Shown piece after piece: positions 34,998 through 42,981 of a stretch of 64,000 bases of DNA. The notes below the pieces were generated by a model. It ran no database searches, was not told the origin of the DNA, and worked only from the letters and a program-made list of their open reading frames with translations. Origin of the DNA: Blautia schinkii DSM 10518 (lineage in GTDB: Bacteria > Bacillota > Clostridia > Lachnospirales > Lachnospiraceae). The position numbers and the translations under genes are program-made. Every line of letters begins with the position of its first letter. Within the stretch, counting starts at the first letter, position 1. The stretch lies in contig JNKJ01000033.1 in assembly GCA_000702025.1 (NCBI GenBank), forward strand, positions 1-64,000, in the 5' to 3' direction.

Positions 34998-37076
34998 TTA
35001 ACTGTACTTGATAAGTAGAGCATCTGCAATCGCTGCACCTTCCGGGGTAACAAACACCGGATTGATATCCAGTTCTTTTACCGTTTCCTTACACTCTGCG
35101 GCCATTTCACTAATCTGCACAAGGAGCTTTGCCAGAGCTTCTACATCACATTTCTCTGAACCACGGTATCCGTTAAGAAGAGGATAAGATTTCAGAGAAT
35201 GAATCATCTTAAGCGCCTGTTTCCGGGAAAGCGGAGCAGGTGCAAGCTGCACATCCTTAAACAATTCTACAAAAACGCCACCCATTCCAATCATGATCAT
35301 GGGGCCGAAATCCTTATCATTATTTACACCGATGATCATCTCTGTTCCGGGTTTCAGCATTGGTTTTAAAAGCACACCCTTCAGAACAGCATCGGGAGCT
35401 TTCTTAGAGCAGCTCTCCATAATATCTTCAAACGCCTTTTTTAATTCTGTTTCATTCCTGATACCCAGCTTAACTCCTCCTACATCGGATTTATGCTGGA
35501 TATCGCGGGAATGAATTTTTACAGACAGCGGATAGCCCAGCGTCTTTGCAGCTACTACCGCTTCCTCGGCTGTAGCCGCCACTGCCTGCGGAGGAATTGT
35601 TACACCGTGTTTCTCCAGGAAGCAGAGGCTCTCATATTCACTTAAGCCTTCTGTTTTGGTTTTCCTGGTTTCCGGGATTGCTGCCTCCATATCCTCAAAC
35701 TCTGTGGTTGAAAAAGTCAGAATCTTTTTCAGAGCATCACAGCCATAGCGGCCGGAGGGCAACAACGGCACGCCTGCCTGTTTGAGAGCATCAGCACTCT
35801 CCTGATCTCTGGTGTGCTCGATGAAAGGAAGCCATACAACCGGCTTCATATCAGGATTCTGTTTTGCAATAGAGGCAGCCTCTACCATATGAGTAATGGT
35901 ATCGTCCCAGACCTCCGGTGTAATCGTGTAAGCAATGCAGATCACGTCTACATTTTCGTCCCTGGATATCGCCTCCATGGCCTTTACCATAACGGGCGTA
36001 TTATATCCGATTCCGGCAGTCATATCAAAAGGATTATTTACAGAACCGTAATCAGGTACCAGGGTCTGCAGATAGGCCTTTGTTTCCGGTTTATATTCCG
36101 CCAGCTCAATTCCGTATTCCTCCGCCAGGTCAGCCATAACGCCCGCCTCACCGCCAGATACGTTCATAAACACGCAGCGTTCCCCTTTCGGCAGCTTATC
36201 CAGCCAGGAGAAAGCAGTGGCAAGTCCCATTAGCTCTTCCAGGTCGTTGGCCTCGATCACGCCGTAGCGGCGGAATAATGCCCGCAGAACCTTATCCGCT
36301 CCAGACAGGGAGCCTGTATGGGATGCGGCAAGCTGCTGGGATTTCGCGGATTTTCCTGTTTTTAAAATAACGATTGGCTTTTTCTTTATTGCTGCCTTGC
36401 GGAAGGTCTTAATCAATTTATCCGGTTTTGTAACTCCTTCTATGTAAGCAGCCACTACCTTGGTATCTTCATCGTCCACCAGAAATTCCAGATAATCCTC
36501 CACCTTAACATTGCAGGAGTTTCCGGATGAGATTACGTGGCTGAAGCCCATAGTACGGCTGTCCAGACCGCCTAAAACTATCTGTCCGCTCTGGGAGACC
36601 ATGCCGATATTTCCGGAACGGTCCCTTTCCTCCACCAGAAACGCAAAGGCGAAAATCCCGTTAATAAAATTGGCAAAGCCTGCACAGTTCGGTCCCATCA
36701 CAGCAATCCCAAGGCTGTTGGCTTTCTCAACCAGTTCCTCCTGGAGCGCCTTACCTTCCGCCCCAACTTCGCTGTAGCCGCTCGCGAAAATCACCGCACC
36801 TCCGCAGTTTTTCTGGGCAGCCTGCTCTAATAAGGAAATTATTGTTTTCTGCGGTGTACACAAAATCACCAAATCTACATCTGCGGGAATATCTGCCAGT
36901 GTATGATAAGCCGGACGGCCGAAAATTGTATCTCTTCCGGGATTCACAAAGAACACATTGTCCAGATTTTTGGAAAATTTCAAATAGTTTCTGGTTGTGT
37001 CTCCGCCGAAGCCTGCCTTCTCGCTGGCACCCACAATTGCCACAGTACGTGGCTTTAACAATTTATTCAGATCCAT
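34998..37076 (-). CDS. ADP-forming acyl-CoA (acetate-CoA) ligase family protein
   Basis: A 692-residue fusion of the alpha and beta parts of NDP-forming acyl-CoA synthetases. It has an N-terminal CoA-binding domain (LKPRTVAIVGASEKAGFGGD), succinyl-CoA ligase-like domains with the phospho-histidine block AASHTGSLSG, and a C-terminal ATP-grasp domain (SVKIHSRDIQHKSDVGGVKL). It converts acyl-CoA, ADP and phosphate into acid, CoA and ATP. Placed next to a 2-oxoacid:ferredoxin oxidoreductase it would harvest energy from that enzyme's acyl-CoA product. Confidence 0.92.
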   Translation of the reverse strand: MDLNKLLKPRTVAIVGASEKAGFGGDTTRNYLKFSKNLDNVFFVNPGRDTIFGRPAYHTLADIPADVDLVILCTPQKTIISLLEQAAQKNCGGAVIFASGYSEVGAEGKALQEELVEKANSLGIAVMGPNCAGFANFINGIFAFAFLVEERDRSGNIGMVSQSGQIVLGGLDSRTMGFSHVISSGNSCNVKVEDYLEFLVDDEDTKVVAAYIEGVTKPDKLIKTFRKAAIKKKPIVILKTGKSAKSQQLAASHTGSLSGADKVLRALFRRYGVIEANDLEELMGLATAFSWLDKLPKGERCVFMNVSGGEAGVMADLAEEYGIELAEYKPETKAYLQTLVPDYGSVNNPFDMTAGIGYNTPVMVKAMEAISRDENVDVICIAYTITPEVWDDTITHMVEAASIAKQNPDMKPVVWLPFIEHTRDQESADALKQAGVPLLPSGRYGCDALKKILTFSTTEFEDMEAAIPETRKTKTEGLSEYESLCFLEKHGVTIPPQAVAATAEEAVVAAKTLGYPLSVKIHSRDIQHKSDVGGVKLGIRNETELKKAFEDIMESCSKKAPDAVLKGVLLKPMLKPGTEMIIGVNNDKDFGPMIMIGMGGVFVELFKDVQLAPAPLSRKQALKMIHSLKSYPLLNGYRGSEKCDVEALAKLLVQISEMAAECKETVKELDINPVFVTPEGAAIADALLIKYS

Positions 37077-37087
37077 TTTATACCTCT

Positions 37088-37627
37088 CTATACGGTCTCT
37101 GTGTTTGCGCAGCCCGCCTCAAAACAGTCAAGGTTCGGCTGTCCGTTTTTACCTTTTTTCTCAAAATACTCAAGCAGGGTTTTTCCAAAGCTCTTTTCGT
37201 CGAGAACTCCTGTGCTGTGTACCATGCTGCCCAGCATAACCAGGTTTGCTCCCCGGGAATTTTTAAGGCTGGCAGCGATATCCATACATTTGATTCCCAC
37301 AACCTTTACGCCGTCCTGATGTTTCCCCGCGTTCTCATCAAACAGGGAGGTATTGATTACAATCGTGCCGCCGGGACGGACCTGTTCACCGTATTTCTGA
37401 TAGCTGTTCTCGTCCATACAGCAGAGAATATCCAGATAATCCGGGTACGGAGTACCGATCTCCTCCTCGGACACCACCACACGGGCAAGTGCATAGCCGC
37501 CGCGCATCTCTGCGGAATACTCACTGGTCCAGCATACGTTATGTGACTGGGCAGCTATCTCTGTGAGGATTTTGCCTGCGGTAAGCACGCCCTGACCGCC
37601 TGCGCCTGCAAACATAATATCAGCCAT
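37088..37627 (-). CDS. 2-oxoacid:ferredoxin oxidoreductase, gamma subunit
   Basis: A 179-residue gamma subunit (Pfam POR type): DIMFAGAGGQGVLTAGKILT at the start and MRGGYALARVVVSEEEIG in the middle. It starts inside the stop codon of the beta subunit gene (TAATG), so the two are translationally coupled. The four-gene order delta-alpha-beta-gamma is that of KorDABC/VorDABC enzymes for 2-oxoglutarate or branched 2-oxoacids. Confidence 0.92.
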   Translation of the reverse strand: MADIMFAGAGGQGVLTAGKILTEIAAQSHNVCWTSEYSAEMRGGYALARVVVSEEEIGTPYPDYLDILCCMDENSYQKYGEQVRPGGTIVINTSLFDENAGKHQDGVKVVGIKCMDIAASLKNSRGANLVMLGSMVHSTGVLDEKSFGKTLLEYFEKKGKNGQPNLDCFEAGCANTETV

Positions 37628-38370
37628 TACTTGTCACCTCCGTTATCTACATAAACCTTAACCGGAAAAATCTCCTGGTTAGCATTTTTAATTTTTTCCA
37701 TTGCTTCCACAGGGCTGAGTTTCCAGTTTGTGGGGCATGGGGAAAGTATTTCGATGATGGAAAAGCCCTTATTGTCCCTCTGATATTCCATGCCTTTTTT
37801 GATCAGCTTCTTTGTCTCATCAATGTGCTGTGGGTCATAGAGCGCGCCTCTTGCCGCAAACGCAACGGGAAGGCTCTGGATCATAGTTAGTGTGTCGAAG
37901 GGCTCTCCTGCTGTATGAGGATCACGGCCATACGGACTTGATACGGTCTTGTCCCCTACCAAAGTGGTGGCCGGACACATCTGGCCGCCTGTCATACCGA
38001 AAATCCCGTTATTTACAACAATCATTGTGATTGGGATATTTCTCGCAGCGGCGTACAGGGTTTCCTCCAGGCCGATTACGTAGGAGCAGCCGTCCCCTGC
38101 GCAGACATATACATTGGCATCCGGGCGTACCTTCTTAATGCCGGTGGCAACTGCAGCCGGACGGCCATGGGGACCTGCAATGCCGTCACAGTTCAAGGTA
38201 TCAATGGACCAGTAGGCACAGGCAATGTCCAGCACCTGTACTGTCTTTTCCACCAAGCCCAGCTCTTCGCAGGACTCCGCGATCAATCTCTGGATGATTC
38301 CGTGACCGCAGCCTCCGCACCAGCCTACCTGCTGGTTTATCATTTGGGGTTTTGTCATTCTAACAGCCAT
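37627..38370 (-). CDS. 2-oxoacid:ferredoxin oxidoreductase, beta subunit
   Basis: A 247-residue thiamine-diphosphate subunit. The TPP/Mg motif runs from GDGCSYVIGLEET to NNGIFGMTGGQ, and the cysteines in VGWCGGCGHG near the N-terminus help bind the cluster. The start is the ATG at 38370 with GGAGGTG upstream. The longest frame adds 15 residues that overlap the alpha gene and is not preferred. The DGIAGPHGRPAAVATG block is usual for 2-oxoacid oxidoreductases. Confidence 0.93.
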   Translation of the reverse strand: MAVRMTKPQMINQQVGWCGGCGHGIIQRLIAESCEELGLVEKTVQVLDIACAYWSIDTLNCDGIAGPHGRPAAVATGIKKVRPDANVYVCAGDGCSYVIGLEETLYAAARNIPITMIVVNNGIFGMTGGQMCPATTLVGDKTVSSPYGRDPHTAGEPFDTLTMIQSLPVAFAARGALYDPQHIDETKKLIKKGMEYQRDNKGFSIIEILSPCPTNWKLSPVEAMEKIKNANQEIFPVKVYVDNGGDK

Positions 38371-38371
38371 T

Positions 38372-39460
38372 TCAGAACACCTCCAATTCTTTGACTTTGC
38401 CAGCAAGGACGTCACTGCAGAAGTCGACGATTCCCTGTGTGGTAGGAATGTATTTTGTGGTAAGATAGCTGTACACCGGCTTTTTGCAGCGGACTGCCAT
38501 CATCAGATCCTGTCCCATCTGTGCTGACAAGCTCATTTCAACAGTTGCCAGACCCTTTACTGTTTCCGGCAGATCGCGGAATGCTTTTTCCGGGAACGGC
38601 CAAACAGAAATCGGGCGGATGAGGCCAAGCCTCATGCCGTTTTCTCTTGCCCTGCGAACAGCAGATTTACAGACTCTGGAAGAAATTCCAATCGCAACAA
38701 GAACGAATTCCGCATCCTCTGTCATAAAATTCTCCCATCGCTGCTCATTCTCATGCATGGTCCTGAATTTATCCTGCATCATCTGATTGTATTCTTCATA
38801 GCTGTCCATGGAACGGTCTGTATTGGTGACCTTCACCTTTGTCTCTTCCGGTTTTTTATAGCCTTTAATGGCCCAGTCGTATTGGTCCTTGTCGTGCTCC
38901 TTATGCTCGGGTAAATATACTTTTTCAATCATCTGACCGATGCTTCCGTCGCTCAGCAGGATTACCTGCGTGCGGTATTTGAAGGCAAGATCAAATGCTT
39001 CGTATGTAAGGTCCGCGCTTTCCTGTACGGATGCCGGGGCCAGAACAATCTGACGGGAATCTCCGTGTCCGCCGCCCTTTGTCGCCAGCCAGTAAGAATC
39101 CTGCCCTGCGGTAATCTCACCGTCACCTGTTCCGTAGCGCATAACGTCTGCAATAACAGCCGGCAGGTTATAGGATGCGAAGTAGGAAATCCCCTCCTGC
39201 TTCAGATCATAACCCGGACCGGAGGAGCTGGTCATGACTCTTTCGCCGCAGGCAGCCGCGCCCCACAGCATACTCATACTTGCAATTTCACTTTCACCCT
39301 GGAGAAATACACCTCCCCGCTCTGCCATATGAGCAGACATATACTGGAGAATTTCACTCTGAGGGGTAATGGGATATCCGGCATAGAAACGGCAGCCTGC
39401 ACGAAGAGCAGCCTCCGCCATTGCCTCGTTCCCTTTCATTACTCTATATTCTTTGCTCAT
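38372..39460 (-). CDS. 2-oxoacid:ferredoxin oxidoreductase, alpha subunit
   Basis: A 362-residue alpha subunit with the pyrimidine-binding domain (KGNEAMAEAALRAGCRFYAG, YPITPQSEILQYMSAHM, ASMSMLWGAAACGERVMTSS) and the C-terminal domain II (RPISVWPFPEKAFRDL). The stop codon lies one base from the beta subunit start, and the beta ribosome site is inside this gene. Specificity between 2-oxoglutarate and branched-chain 2-oxoacids cannot be told by eye. Confidence 0.93.
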   Translation of the reverse strand: MSKEYRVMKGNEAMAEAALRAGCRFYAGYPITPQSEILQYMSAHMAERGGVFLQGESEIASMSMLWGAAACGERVMTSSSGPGYDLKQEGISYFASYNLPAVIADVMRYGTGDGEITAGQDSYWLATKGGGHGDSRQIVLAPASVQESADLTYEAFDLAFKYRTQVILLSDGSIGQMIEKVYLPEHKEHDKDQYDWAIKGYKKPEETKVKVTNTDRSMDSYEEYNQMMQDKFRTMHENEQRWENFMTEDAEFVLVAIGISSRVCKSAVRRARENGMRLGLIRPISVWPFPEKAFRDLPETVKGLATVEMSLSAQMGQDLMMAVRCKKPVYSYLTTKYIPTTQGIVDFCSDVLAGKVKELEVF

Positions 39461-39473
39461 TTTCCTGCCCTCC

Positions 39474-39686
39474 CTATTCTAACGTATGGATTGTAAACAC
39501 ATAATCAGGACAAATCTTGTAACAACGGCCACAGCCAATACAAAGCTCTTCGTTGATTCTGATTATTTTATATCCCTTTGCATTGAGCTCTTCTAAGGGC
39601 TCGATCGCATTCTTAGGGCAGTAACTCACACATAGCCTGCACTCCTTGCAAAGGCTTGTATCTGCAGTTGCTTTTGCTTTTGCCAT
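39474..39686 (-). CDS. 2-oxoacid:ferredoxin oxidoreductase, delta subunit (2x4Fe-4S ferredoxin)
   Basis: A 70-residue ferredoxin-like subunit with two cluster motifs, CKECRLCVSYCPKNAI and CIGCGRCYKICPDYVF. It passes electrons from the oxidoreductase core to a free ferredoxin. It is the first gene of the long minus-strand cluster, about 180 nt downstream of a good promoter and opposite the IclR regulator. Confidence 0.93.
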   Translation of the reverse strand: MAKAKATADTSLCKECRLCVSYCPKNAIEPLEELNAKGYKIIRINEELCIGCGRCYKICPDYVFTIHTLE

Positions 39687-39819
39687 TTTTACACCTCTCT
39701 GCTAATTTTATTTCAATTTTGGTACTAATCACTGTAACGGTTTACATACTCTAAACTCTTACTTAAGTTCTTATTTGCATTTTCTTTTTTATTCCTTTCT
39801 CTTCACTCCTCGCTTTTTA

Positions 39820-39906
39820 GTTTCATTTTTCATTTTGTCGTTTCACTTTTTATATTATAGTTTCATTGTAATTACATTTGTTTTATTTGTCAACAAATTA
39901 GTTTCA
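39820..39906. promoter_or_regulatory. Array of GTTTCA direct repeats, likely IclR operator
   Basis: GTTTCA starts at 39820, 39840, 39860 and 39901, so the spacing is 20, 20 and 41 bp (two, two and four helical turns). Three of the four are preceded by TA (TAGTTTCA). The array overlaps the promoter of the catabolic operon, in the gap shared with the iclR-type gene. Confidence 0.6.
39865..39893 (-). promoter_or_regulatory. Promoter of the long catabolic operon
   Basis: On the minus strand TTGACA (39888-39893) and TACAAT (39865-39870) are 17 bp apart. The mRNA leader would be about 170 nt before the ferredoxin-type gene and would carry no gene. Confidence 0.75.
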
Positions 39907-40151
39907 AATATCCTCACAAAAATGCACTATTATATTTATGCAATTTGTATAAAAACAGCAAATATTTTTGCACTATTATGATACAATTTCCTCAAATTCA
40001 AGAATCGAAACAAAACAATAGTACACATGCTATTTCTATAAACAGCAGTGCATTTCAAAATATTATTCCTTATTTCACTTTTTGTAAAAATAGATTGCAT
40101 TCTTTACAGGGAGATTATATAATTAGAATGAAAAGGAGGTCGTTATGCCAT

Positions 40152-40934
40152 ATGCCATCAAAAAATCCAGAAACCAAAATTGAACCTATCCAGGCCGTTG
40201 AGCGCGCATTAGCGATATTAGAATTACTTTCGCAAAAAGGAAGCATGGGATTGAATGAACTACATAAAGAATTGAATGTAAATAAAGCTTCTGTTTTAAG
40301 ACTGGCTCACACTCTGGTTCAGAGCGGCTATTTGAGTAAGAATGAAGAGAATGGTAGTTATTCCCTGACTTTGAAGCCTTATGAGATTGGTGCAAAGGCT
40401 ATTAAGGTATTGGACAAAATGACCTTGATCAGCTCTGCTCTTGCTGATCTGAATTCCATTACAGGACGTATTGCCCAGTTTTCTATTGAGGATAATAACG
40501 AAATTCTTTGTCTGCAGAGTATCGGCCAGAAGGAAAATTTGTTTTCCATCTATACCAACCTGGGCGGCAGATCCCCTCTATACTCTACGAGCGCCGGAAA
40601 AGCCCTGCTTTCCAGTTATACAAACACGGAAATTTTAGAGAAATGGCCTCTTCTGGATGTCCATCAGCTTACCGAGCATACCATCACAGACGTACAGGAA
40701 ATGCTGCGCGATATATGTCTTACCCGGCAGCGCGGTTACGCTCTGGATAAGGAAGAAAACGAATACAACCTGTTCTGCATCGGAACGATCATCAAGGATG
40801 CTTCCAGCAAGCCCATCGGTGCCCTCAGCCTCAGCGGAAATACGCTTACCGAAACAGAGGAAAGCCAATTGGCCCAGGCACTGCTGCCTATGGCAAAGCG
40901 GTTGTCTATTATGATGGGGTATATACCGGTTTAA
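40152..40934 (+). CDS. IclR family transcriptional regulator
   Basis: A 260-residue regulator. The N-terminal winged helix is PIQAVERALAILELLSQKGS through LNVNKASVLRLAHTL. The C-terminal ligand-binding GAF-like domain runs from about residue 95, with SPLYSTSAGKALLSS and RGYALDKEENEYNLFCIG. AAAAGGAGG lies 12 nt before the ATG at 40152. An ATG seven bases earlier is in another frame and stops after 12 codons. It reads divergently from the quaternary-amine cluster and is its probable regulator. Confidence 0.92.
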   Translation: MPSKNPETKIEPIQAVERALAILELLSQKGSMGLNELHKELNVNKASVLRLAHTLVQSGYLSKNEENGSYSLTLKPYEIGAKAIKVLDKMTLISSALADLNSITGRIAQFSIEDNNEILCLQSIGQKENLFSIYTNLGGRSPLYSTSAGKALLSSYTNTEILEKWPLLDVHQLTEHTITDVQEMLRDICLTRQRGYALDKEENEYNLFCIGTIIKDASSKPIGALSLSGNTLTETEESQLAQALLPMAKRLSIMMGYIPV

Positions 40935-40958
40935 ACGCACGGCCAGAAATACAGAAAA

Positions 40959-40999
40959 GGCTGCCGCTTCCCGAATGTTTATTCGAAAATGCGACAGCC
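40959..40999. terminator. Terminator hairpin between iclR-type gene and satD remnant
   Basis: GGCTGCCGCTTCCCGAAT pairs with ATTCGAAAATGCGACAGCC. On the minus strand it is followed by CCTTTTCT and on the plus strand by a weaker T-poor tail. It shares most of its sequence with the hairpin at 24507-24550. Confidence 0.75.
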
Positions 41000-41002
41000 T
41001 GA

Positions 41003-41125
41003 TTAGATTTCCCCTAATATATTTTTAAGTCTATCCTGAACCGCTTTTCTTGATTGCAGCATCCTCGAATCTCTTATATCCCCAATTACCACAGTAAACG
41101 GCTTGTTTTCAAAATGAAATAACAT
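41003..41125 (-). pseudogene. satD remnant (N-terminal 40 residues of a SatD-family protein)
   Basis: The minus strand reads MLFHFENKPFTVVIGDIRDS and 20 further residues, then a stop. The motif FTVVIGDIRDSR is how SatD-family proteins begin (family recognised from memory; full members are about 200 aa). A good site (AGGTGAT) lies before the ATG. The frame ends where a terminator hairpin begins, so the rest of the gene has been lost. It could still be expressed as a 40-residue peptide. Confidence 0.6.
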
Positions 41126-41150
41126 AATCTATCACCTCTCACTCCCATTA

Positions 41151-41226
41151 TATAGCCTTTATGAGCAATAATTAATACTTATTCATATATAAGGCTATAT
41201 TTTTATTTTATAGCCTTAATTGGCTA
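41151..41226. promoter_or_regulatory. Nested inverted repeats upstream of the satD remnant
   Basis: AAGGCTATA (41191-41199) and TATAGCCTT (41209-41217) form a perfect 9-bp inverted repeat. A third TATAGCCTT lies at 41151-41159 beside the likely -10 box, and TAGCC/GGCTA at 41211-41226 adds a further pair. This looks like a multi-site operator. Confidence 0.6.
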
Positions 41227-41333
41227 TTTTCTTTTTTGGGGAGGTATCGTTAATTTGTTTAGTCGGTAACGTTTTCATATTTGGATTTTTTCCGCCCAAC
41301 AGAAAAAGGGACTACCGATTTCCCGACAGCCCC

Positions 41334-41384
41334 CATCTTATGCTTGGACACAATGTACCTTGTGGTACTCGATTTATATAATTT
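41334..41384. repeat. 51-bp direct repeat, left copy
   Basis: It matches 43438-43488 at 50 of 51 positions (one T/C change). It begins CATCTTATGCTTGG and ends TTTATATAATTT, and contains GTACC/GGTAC. Both copies follow a terminator-like hairpin and the bases CAGAAAAA. The two copies enclose about 2.05 kb. Confidence 0.9.
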
Positions 41385-41464
41385 CTCTTTCTGTAGAACT
41401 GGTTTTGATTATTTTTGTAGCCAAATTATAGCCAGTCATAGCCTCTGCACTTTATCTATTTACA

Positions 41465-41698
41465 TCATACTTCAATCCCAAATCTTTCCCCATCTGTCCG
41501 TGCAACTTCCACGATATCCCCATGCATGCTACAGGTGAATGTATATGAAACACCATCCACCTCAACCGCTACTGTCATTCCATCCTCTTCTAACATACAA
41601 AAGTCTGCAAAAGCTAAAGAATGTCTATCCCTCTCAGCCTTTGATGCTCCACATCCAGTAAGCAGTAGCACCAATATACAGATGCATATCTTTTTCAT
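41465..41698 (-). CDS. Small putative lipoprotein
   Basis: A 77-residue protein beginning MKKICICILVLLLTGCGASK: a short signal peptide with lipobox LLTGC, so the cysteine would be lipidated. The mature part has a beta-rich pattern (MTVAVEVDGVSYTFTCSMHG). The longest frame adds 11 residues without a signal-like start, so the inner ATG is chosen. No family is recognised. It lies inside the 51-bp direct repeats. Confidence 0.65.
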   Translation of the reverse strand: MKKICICILVLLLTGCGASKAERDRHSLAFADFCMLEEDGMTVAVEVDGVSYTFTCSMHGDIVEVARTDGERFGIEV

Positions 41699-41751
41699 AC
41701 TCTGCCTTTCAGGCGAATATGCAAAAGGCACCCAACCTCAGTTAGTTACCA

Positions 41752-42075
41752 TCATTTTAACTTAATACCCCGTATATAAGTCTCAACTGCTCGTTTCTCG
41801 TTGTCTGACAGGCTTTCCCATGTCTCCAAAACATGCTGCTGCTCCAGGCTTAAATCTGGGCGTTCTTCATTATCTGCAAAGAACTGAGCCAGAGTGATTC
41901 CTAAGCCCTCGCATATCCGATTCAGTGTATGAAAAGTTGGGATGCTTCCACGTTTCGTCAAATTGGATAATGATGATTGGCTAATATTTGTTTTTTGGGA
42001 AAGAGCATACATAGACATATCCTTTTTAGCACATAATTCTTGTATTCGATTTGCAATATACTTTTCATCTAACAA
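41752..42075 (-). CDS. XRE family helix-turn-helix regulator
   Basis: A 107-residue repressor-like protein. The DNA-binding part is DMSMYALSQKTNISQSSLSN with GSIPTFHTLNRICEGLGITL, and the C-terminal helix (LEQQHVLETWESLSDNEKRA) is a usual dimerisation tail. The start is TTG at 42075 with GAGGTG upstream; a slightly different start is possible. It lies inside the islet bounded by 51-bp repeats. Confidence 0.85.
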   Translation of the reverse strand: MLDEKYIANRIQELCAKKDMSMYALSQKTNISQSSLSNLTKRGSIPTFHTLNRICEGLGITLAQFFADNEERPDLSLEQQHVLETWESLSDNEKRAVETYIRGIKLK

Positions 42076-42340
42076 GGACTACACCTCAATCCTAAATATG
42101 GTATCTCTAGTTTACCTATTTTTGAATTGAATTATTAGAATCCTTTTGCGAAAGTATATTACTTCTTAGTTGAGTAGTATTCAATTAAAAAAATATACAT
42201 ATTTGCCTGGTGATTTATTTAATTACATTAAATTGTTTTTCTCAGCTTTTCATTTTGCAAGCTATACATTGCAATTATACGCAATTTTTATACTAGTATC
42301 AATACATATACAAAATATTTACTGAAGGATCGATAGACTT

Positions 42341-42595
42341 ATGGCACAAAAATTAAAACAAACGCATGATATCTCAATCGGAAATAATCTTCGTAATCTA
42401 AGAAATAATGCCAAACTAACGCAAGAGCAGGTTGTGGCACAATTGCAAATCCGTAATATAGACATAACACGCAGCAAATACTCCCAGATTGAATCTGGCA
42501 TTTATAACATTCGAATTAGCGAGTTACTTGCTCTGGTCGAGATTTTTCACACTGATTTTAATACGGTCTTCAAAGGGTTACACTACGATAATTAA
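42341..42595 (+). CDS. XRE family helix-turn-helix regulator, small
   Basis: An 84-residue protein that is almost only a helix-turn-helix domain: IGNNLRNLRNNAKLTQEQVV, then RSKYSQIESGIYNIRISELL. It reads away from the other XRE gene and towards hicAB. It could regulate the islet or hicAB. Its AT-rich codon use stands out from the surrounding chromosome. Confidence 0.85.
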   Translation: MAQKLKQTHDISIGNNLRNLRNNAKLTQEQVVAQLQIRNIDITRSKYSQIESGIYNIRISELLALVEIFHTDFNTVFKGLHYDN

Positions 42596-42677
42596 CCTTG
42601 GATGAACAAATTCATATAGTCATCCAAGGTTATTTTTTATATAGGGTATTCGGGATTTCCCCAACAAACACAAAATT

Positions 42678-42729
42678 AACACGTATATATATAACACGTA
42701 TTCCTATAATACGCATTATGTGTTATAAT
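42678..42729 (+). promoter_or_regulatory. hicAB promoter with repeated AACACGTAT sites
   Basis: AACACGTAT occurs at 42678-42686 and 42693-42701, 15 bp apart. Two TATAAT boxes follow at 42705-42710 and 42724-42729. HicB antitoxins repress their own promoters through such repeats. Confidence 0.55.
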
Positions 42730-42751
42730 AAAAATGCAAGGAGGATATAAT

Positions 42752-42939
42752 ATGCCAAAGAAACCAAGAGAATTGGAAAAGGTTATCCTTGCGGATGGTT
42801 GGGTATTCAAATCACAGGAAGGGTCTCATAGACATTATGTACATCCCATAAAAAAGGGAAGGTTACAATCCCTTTCCATTGCAAGAGCTTACCCATAGGT
42901 ACAGAAAAATCCATCCTAAAACAAGCAGGGCTGAAATAA
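42752..42939 (+). pseudogene. hicA: hicA toxin gene with a shift at a slippery A6G (frameshifted or recoded)
   Basis: The zero frame from the ATG at 42752 gives MPKKPRELEKVILADGWVFK and then SQEGSHRHYVHPIKK. After the heptamer A AAA AAG at 42850-42856 it runs into an unrelated tail and stops at 42898. In the -1 frame the reading continues as GKVTIPFHCKSLPIGTEKSI and LKQAGLK, the normal end of HicA, and stops at 42937-42939. The joined product is about 62 aa, the normal HicA length, with the catalytic His in GSHR. Either one extra A has broken the gene or ribosomes slip back at this site. AAGGAGG precedes the ATG. Confidence 0.8.
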
Positions 42940-42981
42940 GCCCTGCGTCCTATTCATAACATTAAGAAGGAGGTAGTCATA

